From NCBI GenBank assembly GCA_947631115.1, contig CANRKB010000003.1:1-64000 (forward strand): DNA of 64,000 nucleotides, given 5' to 3'. The notes under the pieces were generated by a model that saw only the letters and a list, made by a program, of their open reading frames with translations, was not told the DNA's origin and made no database searches. Source of the DNA: an uncultured Clostridia bacterium. Its GTDB lineage: Bacteria > Bacillota > Clostridia > Oscillospirales > Ruminococcaceae. Both the position numbers and the translations under genes were made by a program. Each line of letters opens with the position of its first letter. Positions within the stretch are counted from its first letter, which is position 1. Of the stretch, positions 34,978-43,433 are shown one piece after another.

Positions 34978-37068
34978 ATGGAAAATTTTAATGTTGTAGA
35001 GCAATTCGGCATTGATGTGTTCAATGAAGAAACAATGCGCCAGCGCCTGCCGAAAAATGTTTTCAAGACGCTGAAGAAAACAATTGCAGAGGGAAAAGAG
35101 CTTGACAGCTCAATTGCGGACATTGTCGCAAACGCCATGAAAGACTGGGCTATAGAAAAAGGCGCTACGCACTATACTCACTGGTTCCAACCTATGACGG
35201 GAATTACCGCCGAAAAACACGACAGCTTTATCTCGCCCACAAACGAGGGTACTGTTATAATGGAGTTTTCGGGCAAAGAGCTTATAAAAGGCGAGCCCGA
35301 CGCTTCGAGCTTCCCCTCGGGCGGTATAAGAGCGACGTTTGAAGCGCGCGGTTATACGGCTTGGGATCCGACTTCTTATGCGTTTGTAAAAGGCGGCTCG
35401 CTTTACATTCCGACCGCGTTTTATTCATATTCGGGTGAAGCGCTCGACAAGAAAACTCCTCTGCTGCGCTCGATGGACGTTGTTTCGGACGCGGCGCTGA
35501 GAATACTTAAACTTTTCGGAAATACCACCACAAAGCGCGTTGTCGCTACAGTCGGCGCCGAGCAGGAATATTTCCTTATTGACAAAAAGAATTACGACAA
35601 GCGCAAGGACCTTATTTTCACGGGCAGAACGCTTTTCGGCGCTCCCGCTCCAAAGGGTCAGGAGCTTGACGATCACTATTTCGGAGTTATCAAAGACCGC
35701 GTTGCGGACTATATGAAAGATCTCGACGAGCGTCTCTGGAAGCTCGGTATTACATCTAAGACCAAGCACAACGAGGTTGCTCCCGCGCAGCATGAAAACG
35801 CGCCCATATTCGCTCCCGCAAACCTTGCGACGGACCAGAACCAGCTCACTATGGAGCTTATGAAAAAGGTCGCTCTCGAACACGGGCTTGTGTGTCTGCT
35901 TCATGAAAAGCCTTTTGCGGGCATAAACGGTTCGGGCAAACACGACAACTGGAGTTTGTCTACGGACGACGGTCAGAACCTGCTCGATCCCGGAAATTCG
36001 CCCATGGAAAACGCTCAGTTTTTGACGTTCCTTGCGGCTATTATAAAGGCAGTTGACGAATATTCCGACCTTCTGAGAATGTCGGTTGCTTCTCCCGGAA
36101 ACGACCATAGACTTGGCGCAAACGAAGCGCCCCCCGCTATCATCTCGATATTCCTCGGCGAAGAGCTTCAGGGCGTTGTAGACGCGCTTGTTGAGGGCAA
36201 GGAATACACCTCTAACGGAAAGCAGATGTTCAATGTCGGCGTTTCGTCGCTCCCTGACTTCCCGAAAGACAGCACGGACAGAAACAGAACTTCTCCGTTT
36301 GCGTTTACGGGCAACAAGTTCGAGTTCAGAATGGTTGGTTCTAACCTTAATATTGCAGGTCCCAACACTATCCTCAATACTATCGTTGCAAACTCTCTGA
36401 CGGAATTTGCAGACGAGCTTGAGGGTGCGGAGAATTTCAATGAGGCTCTTCACGACCTGCTTGTAAAGACAATAAGCGAACACAAGAGAGTTATCTTCAA
36501 CGGAAACGGCTATGGAAACGAATGGCCTGTAGAAGCTGAAAAGCGCGGACTGCCCAACCTCAAGTCAACGGTAGACGCAGTAGCCTGCGTAACCGCTCCG
36601 AAGAACATAGCTTTGTTCAAGAAGTTCGGCGTTTACAGCGAAGTCGAGCTTTATTCAAGACAGGAGATACTTTTCGAGAACTACTCGAAAGTAATAAACA
36701 TCGAGGCTCTTACAGCAGCCGATATGGCAAAGACGGAGATTCTTCCCGCAGTAATGAAATTTGCGAAAGACGTCTGCGACATTGCCGCAAGCAAGAAGGC
36801 TATGGGTCTTGAACCTACGGTTGAAACAGAGATGGCAAAGAAGGTAAACGACCTTACCGCGGCGCTCTCCGAAAAGGCTTATGCGCTTTCGGACGCGGTC
36901 GTAAAAGCGCAGGCTGTCGAGGGCGAAGAAGCGAAAGCGCGCTGCTATCATGACGAGGTATTCAGCACCATGCAGTCGCTAAGAGCCGTAGCAGACGAGC
37001 TTGAAACAATTGTCGGCGAGGAATACTGGCCTTATCCGACATACGACGAGCTTTTGTTCAACGTTTAA
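34978..37068 (+). CDS. glnN: Type III glutamine synthetase
   Basis: GSIII makes glutamine from glutamate, ammonia and ATP. At 696 aa it is far longer than GSI (about 470 aa), and the family markers are clear: [66 protein letters not shown] and GSGKHDNWS. The N-terminal and C-terminal helical regions specific to GSIII are present. AGGAGG lies nine bases before the ATG. GSIII is common in Bacteroidetes and ruminococci. Expression appears to be gated by the leader hairpin. Confidence 0.96.
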   Translation: MENFNVVEQFGIDVFNEETMRQRLPKNVFKTLKKTIAEGKELDSSIADIVANAMKDWAIEKGATHYTHWFQPMTGITAEKHDSFISPTNEGTVIMEFSGKELIKGEPDASSFPSGGIRATFEARGYTAWDPTSYAFVKGGSLYIPTAFYSYSGEALDKKTPLLRSMDVVSDAALRILKLFGNTTTKRVVATVGAEQEYFLIDKKNYDKRKDLIFTGRTLFGAPAPKGQELDDHYFGVIKDRVADYMKDLDERLWKLGITSKTKHNEVAPAQHENAPIFAPANLATDQNQLTMELMKKVALEHGLVCLLHEKPFAGINGSGKHDNWSLSTDDGQNLLDPGNSPMENAQFLTFLAAIIKAVDEYSDLLRMSVASPGNDHRLGANEAPPAIISIFLGEELQGVVDALVEGKEYTSNGKQMFNVGVSSLPDFPKDSTDRNRTSPFAFTGNKFEFRMVGSNLNIAGPNTILNTIVANSLTEFADELEGAENFNEALHDLLVKTISEHKRVIFNGNGYGNEWPVEAEKRGLPNLKSTVDAVACVTAPKNIALFKKFGVYSEVELYSRQEILFENYSKVINIEALTAADMAKTEILPAVMKFAKDVCDIAASKKAMGLEPTVETEMAKKVNDLTAALSEKAYALSDAVVKAQAVEGEEAKARCYHDEVFSTMQSLRAVADELETIVGEEYWPYPTYDELLFNV

Positions 37069-37087
37069 ACAGATCGCAGATCACACC

Positions 37088-37120
37088 AGGAGGGCAGTGA
37101 TTTCTGCTCCTCCTCTTTCT
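37088..37120 (+). terminator. Terminator of glnN
   Basis: AGGAGGGCAG pairs with CTGCTCCTCCT (one bulged base), followed by CTTTCTTCT, 20 bases after the glnN stop. Confidence 0.65.
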
Positions 37121-37157
37121 TCTGTGGTCTGAAAATAATCCCGCTCCCTTTTCATTT

Positions 37158-37187
37158 GGGCTGTCCTTTCGGGCAGCCCTCTTTCTG
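37158..37187 (+). terminator. Second terminator before the thiN promoter
   Basis: GGGCTGTCC pairs with GGGCAGCCC (one G-U) around a TTTC loop and is followed by TCTTTCTG. It ends two bases before a strong promoter. Confidence 0.65.
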
Positions 37188-37189
37188 TA

Positions 37190-37218
37190 TTGACAATCCG
37201 CGCGGATTGTGGTACAAT
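37190..37218 (+). promoter_or_regulatory. Promoter with an 18-bp perfect palindrome in its spacer
   Basis: TTGACA (37190-37195) and TACAAT (37213-37218) are 17 bases apart. ACAATCCGCGCGGATTGT at 37193-37210 is a perfect 18-base palindrome lying between and partly over the two boxes. A dimeric repressor bound there would block RNA polymerase. The only plus-strand genes downstream are thiN, yfcE and the TraB-like gene, 390 bases away. Confidence 0.65.
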
Positions 37219-37220
37219 AT

Positions 37221-37256
37221 AGGAAAAGTTTTAAGGAGTGAACAACTTTTCCTTTT
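37221..37256 (+). other. Hairpin at the transcription start with a ribosome-binding-site-like loop
   Basis: AGGAAAAGTT pairs perfectly with AACTTTTCCT over a 13-base loop, then TTT. The loop carries AAGGAGTGAAC, and AAGGAGTGAACAA is repeated exactly at 37592-37604 as the thiN ribosome-binding site. The duplication brackets about 350 bases of non-coding, repeat-like DNA (37246-37591), which looks like an insertion between promoter and gene. Confidence 0.45.
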
Positions 37257-37452
37257 AAATTCTAGCCTCCAGCCTCTTTCTCTGAAAATCAAATAGCTTT
37301 ATCTCTAAAACAACCCTTGATTTCTTACTTCTTACATCTTACTTCTTACCTCTAGAAGGGAAACTCTTGTTTTCCCCGCACCCCAGGTTCAATGCCGCAG
37401 GCATTTAACCTGATGCGCTTTGGCTTGCGCCGTTTCGCGGCTTACGCCGCGA

Positions 37453-37494
37453 CCAAAGGGAAAAAATTTTTTGAAAATAATTTTTTCCCTTTGG
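37453..37494. repeat. Long AT-rich palindrome of a dispersed repeat
   Basis: CCAAAGGGAAAAAATT pairs perfectly with AATTTTTTCCCTTTGG over a 10-base loop. The tail that follows (GGAATCCCTTTTCAAAAAAC) resembles the tail after the hairpin at 52984. The surrounding 37260-37590 also has CTTACTTCTTAC-type short repeats and the small stem CGCGGCTTACGCCGCG, with no ORF. Confidence 0.55.
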
Positions 37495-37605
37495 AATCCC
37501 TTTTCAAAAAACTTTCGTGCGCCGCCCGATTGGTGGTTTGAACGGAAAGTCTCTTCGCCGCTCGTAACAGTTTCTAGCCTCTAGCTTCTAAAAGGAGTGA
37601 ACAAT

Positions 37606-38217
37606 TTGAACGCCGACTGTACTATAATCTGCGGCGCGCCTTGCGGTGCGCTTGAAAAAGATCTTATAAGCGGCTTCGTTATCGCCGCAGACAAGGGTCT
37701 TGATTATGCTCTTAATGCAAGTATCGTCCCCGACTTATGCGTTGGCGATTTTGACAGCGCAAAGTGCGATGTTCCCGAAAATCTCGACTGCATAAGAGCT
37801 GTCCCCGAAAAGGACGACACCGACGCTATCCTCGCCGCAAATATCGCGGTTGAACGCGGATTTAAAAGACTGCGTTTTCTTTGCGCCTTGGGCGGTCGGC
37901 TCGGGCATACGCTCGCAAGTATCCAAATGCTTTACAATCTCAAAAAACGCGGCATTGACGCGGAAATGTACGGCGAACACGAGCGCGTCGAGCTGATATT
38001 GAATGAAACAAAAAAAATCAAGCGGTTTAACGGCTACCTCTCGGTTTTCGCATATGAAAATACCGCCGAAATAACCGAGCGCGGCGTTAAATACCAAACT
38101 CAAGACCGCGTTTTCACAAGCGACTATCCGCTCGGCGTAAGCAATGAAATCACCGAAGAGTTTGCCGAGATAACCGTTAAAGGCTGCGCGATAATTGTTG
38201 AAGAATACGGAGAATAA
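37606..38217 (+). CDS. thiN: Thiamine pyrophosphokinase
   Basis: The enzyme converts thiamine plus ATP to thiamine diphosphate. The 203-aa protein has the family motifs VAADKGLDY-like FVIAADKGLDYAL, CVGDFDSAKC, the acidic substrate motif EKDDTDAILA and LGGRLGHTLAS. I place the start at TTG 37606 because AAAGGAG lies seven bases before it; a GTG nine bases upstream overlaps that site. yfcE follows three bases after the stop. The operator-bearing promoter at 37190 is the likely driver unless a closer one exists that I did not see. Confidence 0.9.
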   Translation: MNADCTIICGAPCGALEKDLISGFVIAADKGLDYALNASIVPDLCVGDFDSAKCDVPENLDCIRAVPEKDDTDAILAANIAVERGFKRLRFLCALGGRLGHTLASIQMLYNLKKRGIDAEMYGEHERVELILNETKKIKRFNGYLSVFAYENTAEITERGVKYQTQDRVFTSDYPLGVSNEITEEFAEITVKGCAIIVEEYGE

Positions 38218-38220
38218 ACC

Positions 38221-38766
38221 ATGAAATTTATGATAGCGTCCGACATTCACGGTTCGGCATATTGGTGCGAAAAAATGCTGAAAGCATACGAAATCGAAAA
38301 GGCGGACAGGCTTTTACTGCTCGGAGACTTGCTCTATCACGGACCGAGAAACGACCTGCCGGAAGAATACGCCCCGAAGCTTGTAATTGAAATGCTGAAC
38401 GGCTTAAAAAACGAAATCCTCTGCGTAAGAGGAAACTGCGAGGCGGAAGTTGACCAGATGGTGCTTAAATTCCCCGTGCTTGCGGAATACGCGCTGATAA
38501 GCGCGGAAAGAGCGGAGATATTTATGACCCACGGGCATAATTATAACGAGGAGAACCTGCCGCCGCTTAAACCCAAAGACATATTGCTTTGCGGACACAC
38601 GCACATTCCCGCCTGCAATATTCACGAAAATTATGTTTATATGAATCCCGGCTCGGTGTCGCTGCCGAAAAACGGCAGCGCAAACGGCTATATGACGCTT
38701 GAAAGCGGTAAGTTCTTATGGAAGAATTTTGACGGAGAAGTGATAAACAGCTATGAAATGCGGTAA
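38221..38766 (+). CDS. yfcE: YfcE/MJ0936-family metallophosphodiesterase
   Basis: This 181-aa calcineurin-like phosphoesterase has the five metal motifs in order: ASDIHGSAYW, LLLGDLLYHG, CVRGNCEAE, FMTHGHNYN and CGHTHIPAC. YfcE-type enzymes hydrolyse phosphodiester model substrates with Mn2+; the natural substrate is unsettled. It lies three bases after thiN and overlaps the TraB-like gene by 14 bases. Confidence 0.9.
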   Translation: MKFMIASDIHGSAYWCEKMLKAYEIEKADRLLLLGDLLYHGPRNDLPEEYAPKLVIEMLNGLKNEILCVRGNCEAEVDQMVLKFPVLAEYALISAERAEIFMTHGHNYNEENLPPLKPKDILLCGHTHIPACNIHENYVYMNPGSVSLPKNGSANGYMTLESGKFLWKNFDGEVINSYEMR

Positions 38767-39661
38767 GATGATAAAAAAAATCGCGCTTGTTACAGCGGCG
38801 ATCTTTTGTATTTTTACGCTTGGCGGGTGCGAGGACTTTACCGAACAAAGCGAAACAGTATCGCCGCCGTTTTTTACAGTTCGTGATGAAAACACAGGCG
38901 GCGTTGTTTATATGCTCGGTACAATGCACGTTGCCGAAAACGGCGTTCGATACCCCGAAGAAATTTATAAAGCGATTGACGAATGTGAAACGGTAGCTGT
39001 TGAAGTCGACCTTATCGCCCTTGACAAAAACCAAGACGCAGTTAATGAAGCAATGACGCTTCTTGAATGTAAAACGGGAACGACAGCCGATATTTTGGGA
39101 GAGGACTATGAAAAAATAAAAGCGTTCTTTATTGAAAAAGGGCTTTATAATGCGGCTTATGACAGGTATCTACCGACGGTCTGGAGTTCTATGCTGTCAA
39201 ACAAAATTGCCTTTGACTGCGGATATTATGCCGAAAACGGAACAGACCGCGCGGTCATTGAGTACGCGATGAAGAAAAACAAGAACATCTTCGAGTTTGA
39301 AAGCGTTTATGAGCAATATAAAATGAACTCCGAGGAAAGCTCCTCGCTGCAGACGTTCGTTCTTAAAGACGCGGCTGAAACCGACTATGAAGATCAGCTT
39401 TCGGCAATGCGCGAGCTGTACGAGGCATGGAGCGAGGGAGATATTTCCGCGCTCGAAAAAATGCTCGAAAGCGACAGTATCCCCCAAGAATTAAGCGACG
39501 ACTACGCCGACTATTATGCGGCAATGTACACAGACCGCCAGGAGAAAATAGCAAAGCAAATATCCGAATGGCTCGAAAACGGCGAAAAGGTTTTTGTTGC
39601 GGTAGGCGCAATGCATTTCGCCGCAACGCCCGATATACTTGATTTTTTAGGGGAAGGGTGA
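38753..39661 (+). CDS. TraB/GumN-family lipoprotein
   Basis: The 302-aa protein has a signal peptide and lipobox FTLGGC (Cys 26), so it is anchored outside the membrane. The TraB/GumN domain follows: YMLGTMHVAENGVRYP with the conserved GxxH, an AVEVDL acidic strand, and a C-terminal VFVAVGAMHFAATPDIL. Members are suspected metallopeptidases or haem-binding proteins, and in Enterococcus TraB limits pheromone peptides. Start: ATG 38753 overlaps yfcE; the ATG at 38768 is an equal alternative. Length is normal. Confidence 0.85.
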   Translation: MKCGKMIKKIALVTAAIFCIFTLGGCEDFTEQSETVSPPFFTVRDENTGGVVYMLGTMHVAENGVRYPEEIYKAIDECETVAVEVDLIALDKNQDAVNEAMTLLECKTGTTADILGEDYEKIKAFFIEKGLYNAAYDRYLPTVWSSMLSNKIAFDCGYYAENGTDRAVIEYAMKKNKNIFEFESVYEQYKMNSEESSSLQTFVLKDAAETDYEDQLSAMRELYEAWSEGDISALEKMLESDSIPQELSDDYADYYAAMYTDRQEKIAKQISEWLENGEKVFVAVGAMHFAATPDILDFLGEG

Positions 39662-39680
39662 CTGTTTTCAGCTTTGAGCT

Positions 39681-40961
39681 TTATTTAAATGTAATATTGC
39701 ATGCAGGCAGTTTGGTTTTTAAATTGTCAATTGATTCTTGAGGAACAGGATTTTGAGACAATTCAAGTGTTTTCAGAGAAACGGCTTTTTCAAGCGGACT
39801 CGGGTCGGTGATTTTATTTGCGCCCGCTAATAAATAAGAAAGTTTTTCAAGTTCGGATACGGGCGAAATGTCAGACACAAGACAATTGTTTATATCGAGA
39901 TAACCAAGCTCCGAAAAACCGACAAGCGGCGAAAGGTCGGCTATCTGATTTGAGCTTAACTGAAGCTCCGTTATTTTTGTAAGGTTTTCAAGCGGCTTTA
40001 TGTCGCTTATTTTATTTGAGCTTAAATCTAAATACGAAAGCTCGGAAAGCTCCGAAAGCGGAGTTATATCGCTTATATCATTATAGCTGAGGCTAAGCTC
40101 CGAAAGATTTTTGAGATTTGACAGGGGCGAGATGTCGGTTATGTTGTTAATGTAAATATCGAGAACTTCAAGCTCAGACAGTCCCGACAAAGGCGAGATG
40201 TCTGTTATTCCATTTGAATTTGCATGCAGCACACCAAGTTTTGAAAGCCCCGATAAAGGCGCAAGATTAGCTATATTATTCCCGCTGAAAGTTAGGTATA
40301 AAAGCTCTGAAAGCCCCGCTACGGGAGAAATGTCCTCAATGCCGTTTGAATCCATATCAAGCACTTCAAGGCTTTTAAGTGCTGAAAGCGGGGAGATATC
40401 GGTTATCAGGTTCATCTCAATGTCAAGCTCTAAAAGAGCTGAAAGCCCCGAAAGCGGAGTTAGGTCGCTTATCCCGTTATAACCGAGGTCAAGATATTCG
40501 AGCGCTTTAAGGTCTTTAAGGGGCGAAATATCGGTTATCATATTTTCGCCTATGTCAAGGGTACTAAGCTTAGTAAGCTTTGAAAGCGGACTTATGTCGG
40601 TTATATCATTTCCCGAAAGGGTAAGGTTGCTAAGCCTGCCAAGCTCTGCAAGGGGCGTTAAGTCGTTCACTTCGCACCTGTACAAAGTAAGCGACTGCAG
40701 ATTTTCAAGCTTTCCGATGTTTTCAATATCTGCCGCCGAAAGCTGTTCGCCGTATAAATAAAGCTCGGTCGTGTATTCAATATCGTACTCCTCCCCGCAT
40801 ATTTCCGTTACGGGCAGAGGATTTCCGAAAGGGTCGGTAATTACGCTTCCCGAAAAGCTTGAAAAACTTTCGGGCGAAGTTTTATTGTCGCAGCCCGAAA
40901 CAAGAATTGCGACGACCGAGAGCGCCGCTATAAATTTAATTGAAGTTCTTTTTTCGTTCAT
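39681..40961 (-). CDS. Leucine-rich repeat lipoprotein
   Basis: The 426-aa protein has a signal peptide with lipobox ILVSGC (Cys 24) and then about 14 tandem 22-residue leucine-rich repeats of the internalin type. Their consensus is L..L..L.L..N.I.DISPL. The repeats are very regular from residue 85 to the end, which also makes the DNA repetitive (for example TATATCGGTTAT blocks). Such surface LRR proteins bind proteins or carbohydrates. No LPXTG or dockerin is present. Only a weak ribosome-binding site (AGAG) precedes the ATG. It is a monocistronic gene facing the TraB-like gene. Confidence 0.88.
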   Translation of the reverse strand: MNEKRTSIKFIAALSVVAILVSGCDNKTSPESFSSFSGSVITDPFGNPLPVTEICGEEYDIEYTTELYLYGEQLSAADIENIGKLENLQSLTLYRCEVNDLTPLAELGRLSNLTLSGNDITDISPLSKLTKLSTLDIGENMITDISPLKDLKALEYLDLGYNGISDLTPLSGLSALLELDIEMNLITDISPLSALKSLEVLDMDSNGIEDISPVAGLSELLYLTFSGNNIANLAPLSGLSKLGVLHANSNGITDISPLSGLSELEVLDIYINNITDISPLSNLKNLSELSLSYNDISDITPLSELSELSYLDLSSNKISDIKPLENLTKITELQLSSNQIADLSPLVGFSELGYLDINNCLVSDISPVSELEKLSYLLAGANKITDPSPLEKAVSLKTLELSQNPVPQESIDNLKTKLPACNITFK

Positions 40962-41024
40962 TTTTACTCTAATTCACTTTTCCGATTTTTAGCGCTTATT
41001 CTGTTCAAGAAATGACACAAAATT

Positions 41025-42314
41025 TCAATGCCCGGCAGCTAAATTTTCTATATTCACAATTCTTGTATAACGGCTCATAGGGTATTCTCCGTCATGCGCT
41101 TCGCCGCTGAAATACTCGGACATATTCCCCGCGGAGGTTATTCTTGTAACGCCGCAGCGGGAAAGTATATCGCAGAGTTCATTCCGCTTTTCGGGAGAAC
41201 ATATAAGCCCTGCGGTCTGAAGGTATCCCTTGCTTTTCCTGAGTTCTTTTAGAATTTTGTCCTTCGGGAGCCGCTTTACCAGCACTCCGCACATCATCGG
41301 CGAAAGCTCAAGCTCGCTGTCCAAGCGTATGATAAGACGGCAGCCCTTTCCGCGAAATTCACTTTGCGCTTTGTTTCCGATAATATCTTCGAGCAGTTCC
41401 GTACAGCTTATCAGAGAGCCATACGCCCTCTCGCCCAAAATGGGACTTTTATGACGTTCGACAGCTTTTTCGAGCAAAGGAAGAAACTCTTTGCAAAAGC
41501 TTTTGAGTTCATTTTCATCTTCGGCGTCAAGAAATATCGTCTGGCATGAGCTGCACAAAAGCTGTCTTGTTTTGGCAATATGTTCCGCAAGCGCAGAAAG
41601 CTCGCCTGTTTTGTCGGTATATCCGGAAATATAACAAAACCCCAGCTTCTGACCCCATTCTATAAGCTTTGCGCCCGTAGGAGCAAGCGTTCTGACAGCG
41701 CTTATCGCCGGGTCTCCTCCCCACACGGATATACCGTCCGCAAGCTGCGCCATTTTCTGCATTGCGCGGATATCCGAAGAAGGAGTGTCAAATACATAAA
41801 CGAAATCCGAAAGCTCCGGCTCTAACTCTATTAGCCTTGAGATTAATTTAAGCGACAAGCCGTTGTCCGCGCTCGGAAGCTTTAATATATTTACGTTTCC
41901 CGAAAGCAGCCCCTCCGCAAGAGAAAACGCGGGAAGTCCGTCCATATTCCCCGCGGCTATGTGGAAAATAACGCCGAGCGGCATTCTCTTTGAGCTTATT
42001 TTTGAAAGTCCTTCGGGCGGTTCAGGAGCTTCTGTACTTTTGAGTTCGATATTCAGCTTATATTCAAGGTTTTCCCTCGCCAGCATTTTCGCGCACAAAA
42101 ACTTTATCCGTTCGGGCTGTTCTATCTTTATCTCGTCAAGCTCTTTGTCATATTTTCCCGAAGCGATTTCTTCTCCGAGCTTTGAAACAGCGCTTATCAC
42201 CGTTTGCGGCAAGAGCGTTTTCATAGACAGAACGCGGTCTAAGTCATCGCTCAGCCTATCGAGCAGAGCGTCCTGTAAAGAGCTTTCGTAAATTTTTCCC
42301 GCATATAATATCAT
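41025..42314 (-). CDS. LuxC-like acyl-CoA reductase
   Basis: The 429-aa protein is an aldehyde-dehydrogenase-fold enzyme of the LuxC family, which reduces activated fatty acids or acyl thioesters to aldehydes with NAD(P)H. KRMPLGVIFHIAAGNMDGLP is the Rossmann entry. The catalytic Cys region is TRQLLCSSCQTIFLD, where LCSSC contains the expected nucleophile. It follows the LuxE-like gene by 14 bases, so the pair could form an ATP-dependent fatty-acid reductase as in bioluminescent bacteria. There are no luxAB or luxD genes here. The substrate is unknown. Confidence 0.85.
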   Translation of the reverse strand: MILYAGKIYESSLQDALLDRLSDDLDRVLSMKTLLPQTVISAVSKLGEEIASGKYDKELDEIKIEQPERIKFLCAKMLARENLEYKLNIELKSTEAPEPPEGLSKISSKRMPLGVIFHIAAGNMDGLPAFSLAEGLLSGNVNILKLPSADNGLSLKLISRLIELEPELSDFVYVFDTPSSDIRAMQKMAQLADGISVWGGDPAISAVRTLAPTGAKLIEWGQKLGFCYISGYTDKTGELSALAEHIAKTRQLLCSSCQTIFLDAEDENELKSFCKEFLPLLEKAVERHKSPILGERAYGSLISCTELLEDIIGNKAQSEFRGKGCRLIIRLDSELELSPMMCGVLVKRLPKDKILKELRKSKGYLQTAGLICSPEKRNELCDILSRCGVTRITSAGNMSEYFSGEAHDGEYPMSRYTRIVNIENLAAGH

Positions 42315-42328
42315 AATTTCCTCTTTGT

Positions 42329-43432
42329 TTACAATTTTTCCAAAAGCTGAGCTGCGCCCGCCGCGCAGGTCTTTATGTCGCTCGGAGCTATCCGTCCGAT
42401 TATTTCAAGATACGGCGAGCTTATCCCGCATCTGCACTCTTTTCCGCTGTGCATAACGCCGAGATCATCGGTCATTACCGACAAGAGCGGCGTTGCCTTA
42501 ACCATAGGAGTAATGAGATTTACAAGCCCTACTTTCCCGAAAGGAAGAGGCTTTAAGGTGTCCACATCGCGTATTATTACCCTCGAATAGGCGGGGATAT
42601 GAAAATGATGTTCGGGACAGTCGCAGTAAAGAACGGGGTGTTCTACCGCGCCGAAAAACTCTATAATGTTTTTATCACTGACACCGAGAACCTTTTTTGA
42701 AAGGCTGTAGAACGACTGCTTGTCGCTCTGCTCGGCGTAAAACTGCTTCCAGCCGCCTCCGAGCATTATCTTTGAATTTTCAGGGAGCTTAACTCTTATC
42801 CCCCGCTCGTCCATGAGCTTCATCAGAAAATATGTATAAGACGGAAAGCCCATAAATCTTACGGGAAACGCCGATCTTCCGAGCCTTTGCACAAGCGATA
42901 TTATCCCGTCAAAATCAGGCTCGTACTTATTGTTCTTGTATTTGAGGATATAATTTCTGCTTAAAGCGGGAGTAAAAAGCGTTGCGCCGAACGCTGTCTT
43001 TGTAACTGCCGCGCGGTTCGATATGCTCGGCTTATAACCCATTATGATATAGTGACACGGAGCATGCGAAATAAGCCCTCTCAGAGCCGCGATCTTTACC
43101 GACATTTTAAGCGCGTTTGCAAGAGCCTCCGCGTCAAAATTTATTTCACTTTTATTTCCGCCGCTCGTGCCGAAAGAAGTCGCGGTATATATCCCCTTTG
43201 AGGAACTTATTTTGTTTCTCTTGAAAAACAGTGTCGGCAATATCGGTAGTTTTGAAATATCGCGGATATTTCTCAAATCATGAACGCCGATCCCGAAATA
43301 TTCCGCGATACTTCTGTATTCGCCGCAGTTCTCCAGCTGATACGAAAAATTCTCTCTGACCGCTCGGAGAAAAATTTCATCCGAGCGGTCGCCATACGGT
43401 CTGAGAGAAAAAAGTCTGTTTATATAGTTCAT
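42329..43432 (-). CDS. LuxE-like acyl-protein synthetase
   Basis: This 367-aa member of the ANL adenylating superfamily, LuxE branch, has a phosphate-loop-like TSFGTSGGNKSEI near residue 107, and IIMGYKPS, GGGWKQFY and FFGAVEHPVLYCDCPEHH further on. LuxE activates a carboxylic acid with ATP and hands the acyl group to LuxC. A Cys-rich short stretch near the C terminus (GKECRCG) is notable. The ATG is one base after the proS stop, so the genes are coupled. Its use outside bioluminescence is not established; aldehyde synthesis for lipid or polyketide-like products is one possibility. Confidence 0.83.
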   Translation of the reverse strand: MNYINRLFSLRPYGDRSDEIFLRAVRENFSYQLENCGEYRSIAEYFGIGVHDLRNIRDISKLPILPTLFFKRNKISSSKGIYTATSFGTSGGNKSEINFDAEALANALKMSVKIAALRGLISHAPCHYIIMGYKPSISNRAAVTKTAFGATLFTPALSRNYILKYKNNKYEPDFDGIISLVQRLGRSAFPVRFMGFPSYTYFLMKLMDERGIRVKLPENSKIMLGGGWKQFYAEQSDKQSFYSLSKKVLGVSDKNIIEFFGAVEHPVLYCDCPEHHFHIPAYSRVIIRDVDTLKPLPFGKVGLVNLITPMVKATPLLSVMTDDLGVMHSGKECRCGISSPYLEIIGRIAPSDIKTCAAGAAQLLEKL

Positions 43433-43433
43433 A

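Noticed and set aside
35425..36483. 352-codon minus-strand ORF
   Set aside because: It lies within glnN in the opposite direction and has no start signal or motif.
39681..40961. CRISPR-like tandem repeats
   Set aside because: The regular repeats are in-frame leucine-rich repeat codons of a secreted protein, not an array with spacers.
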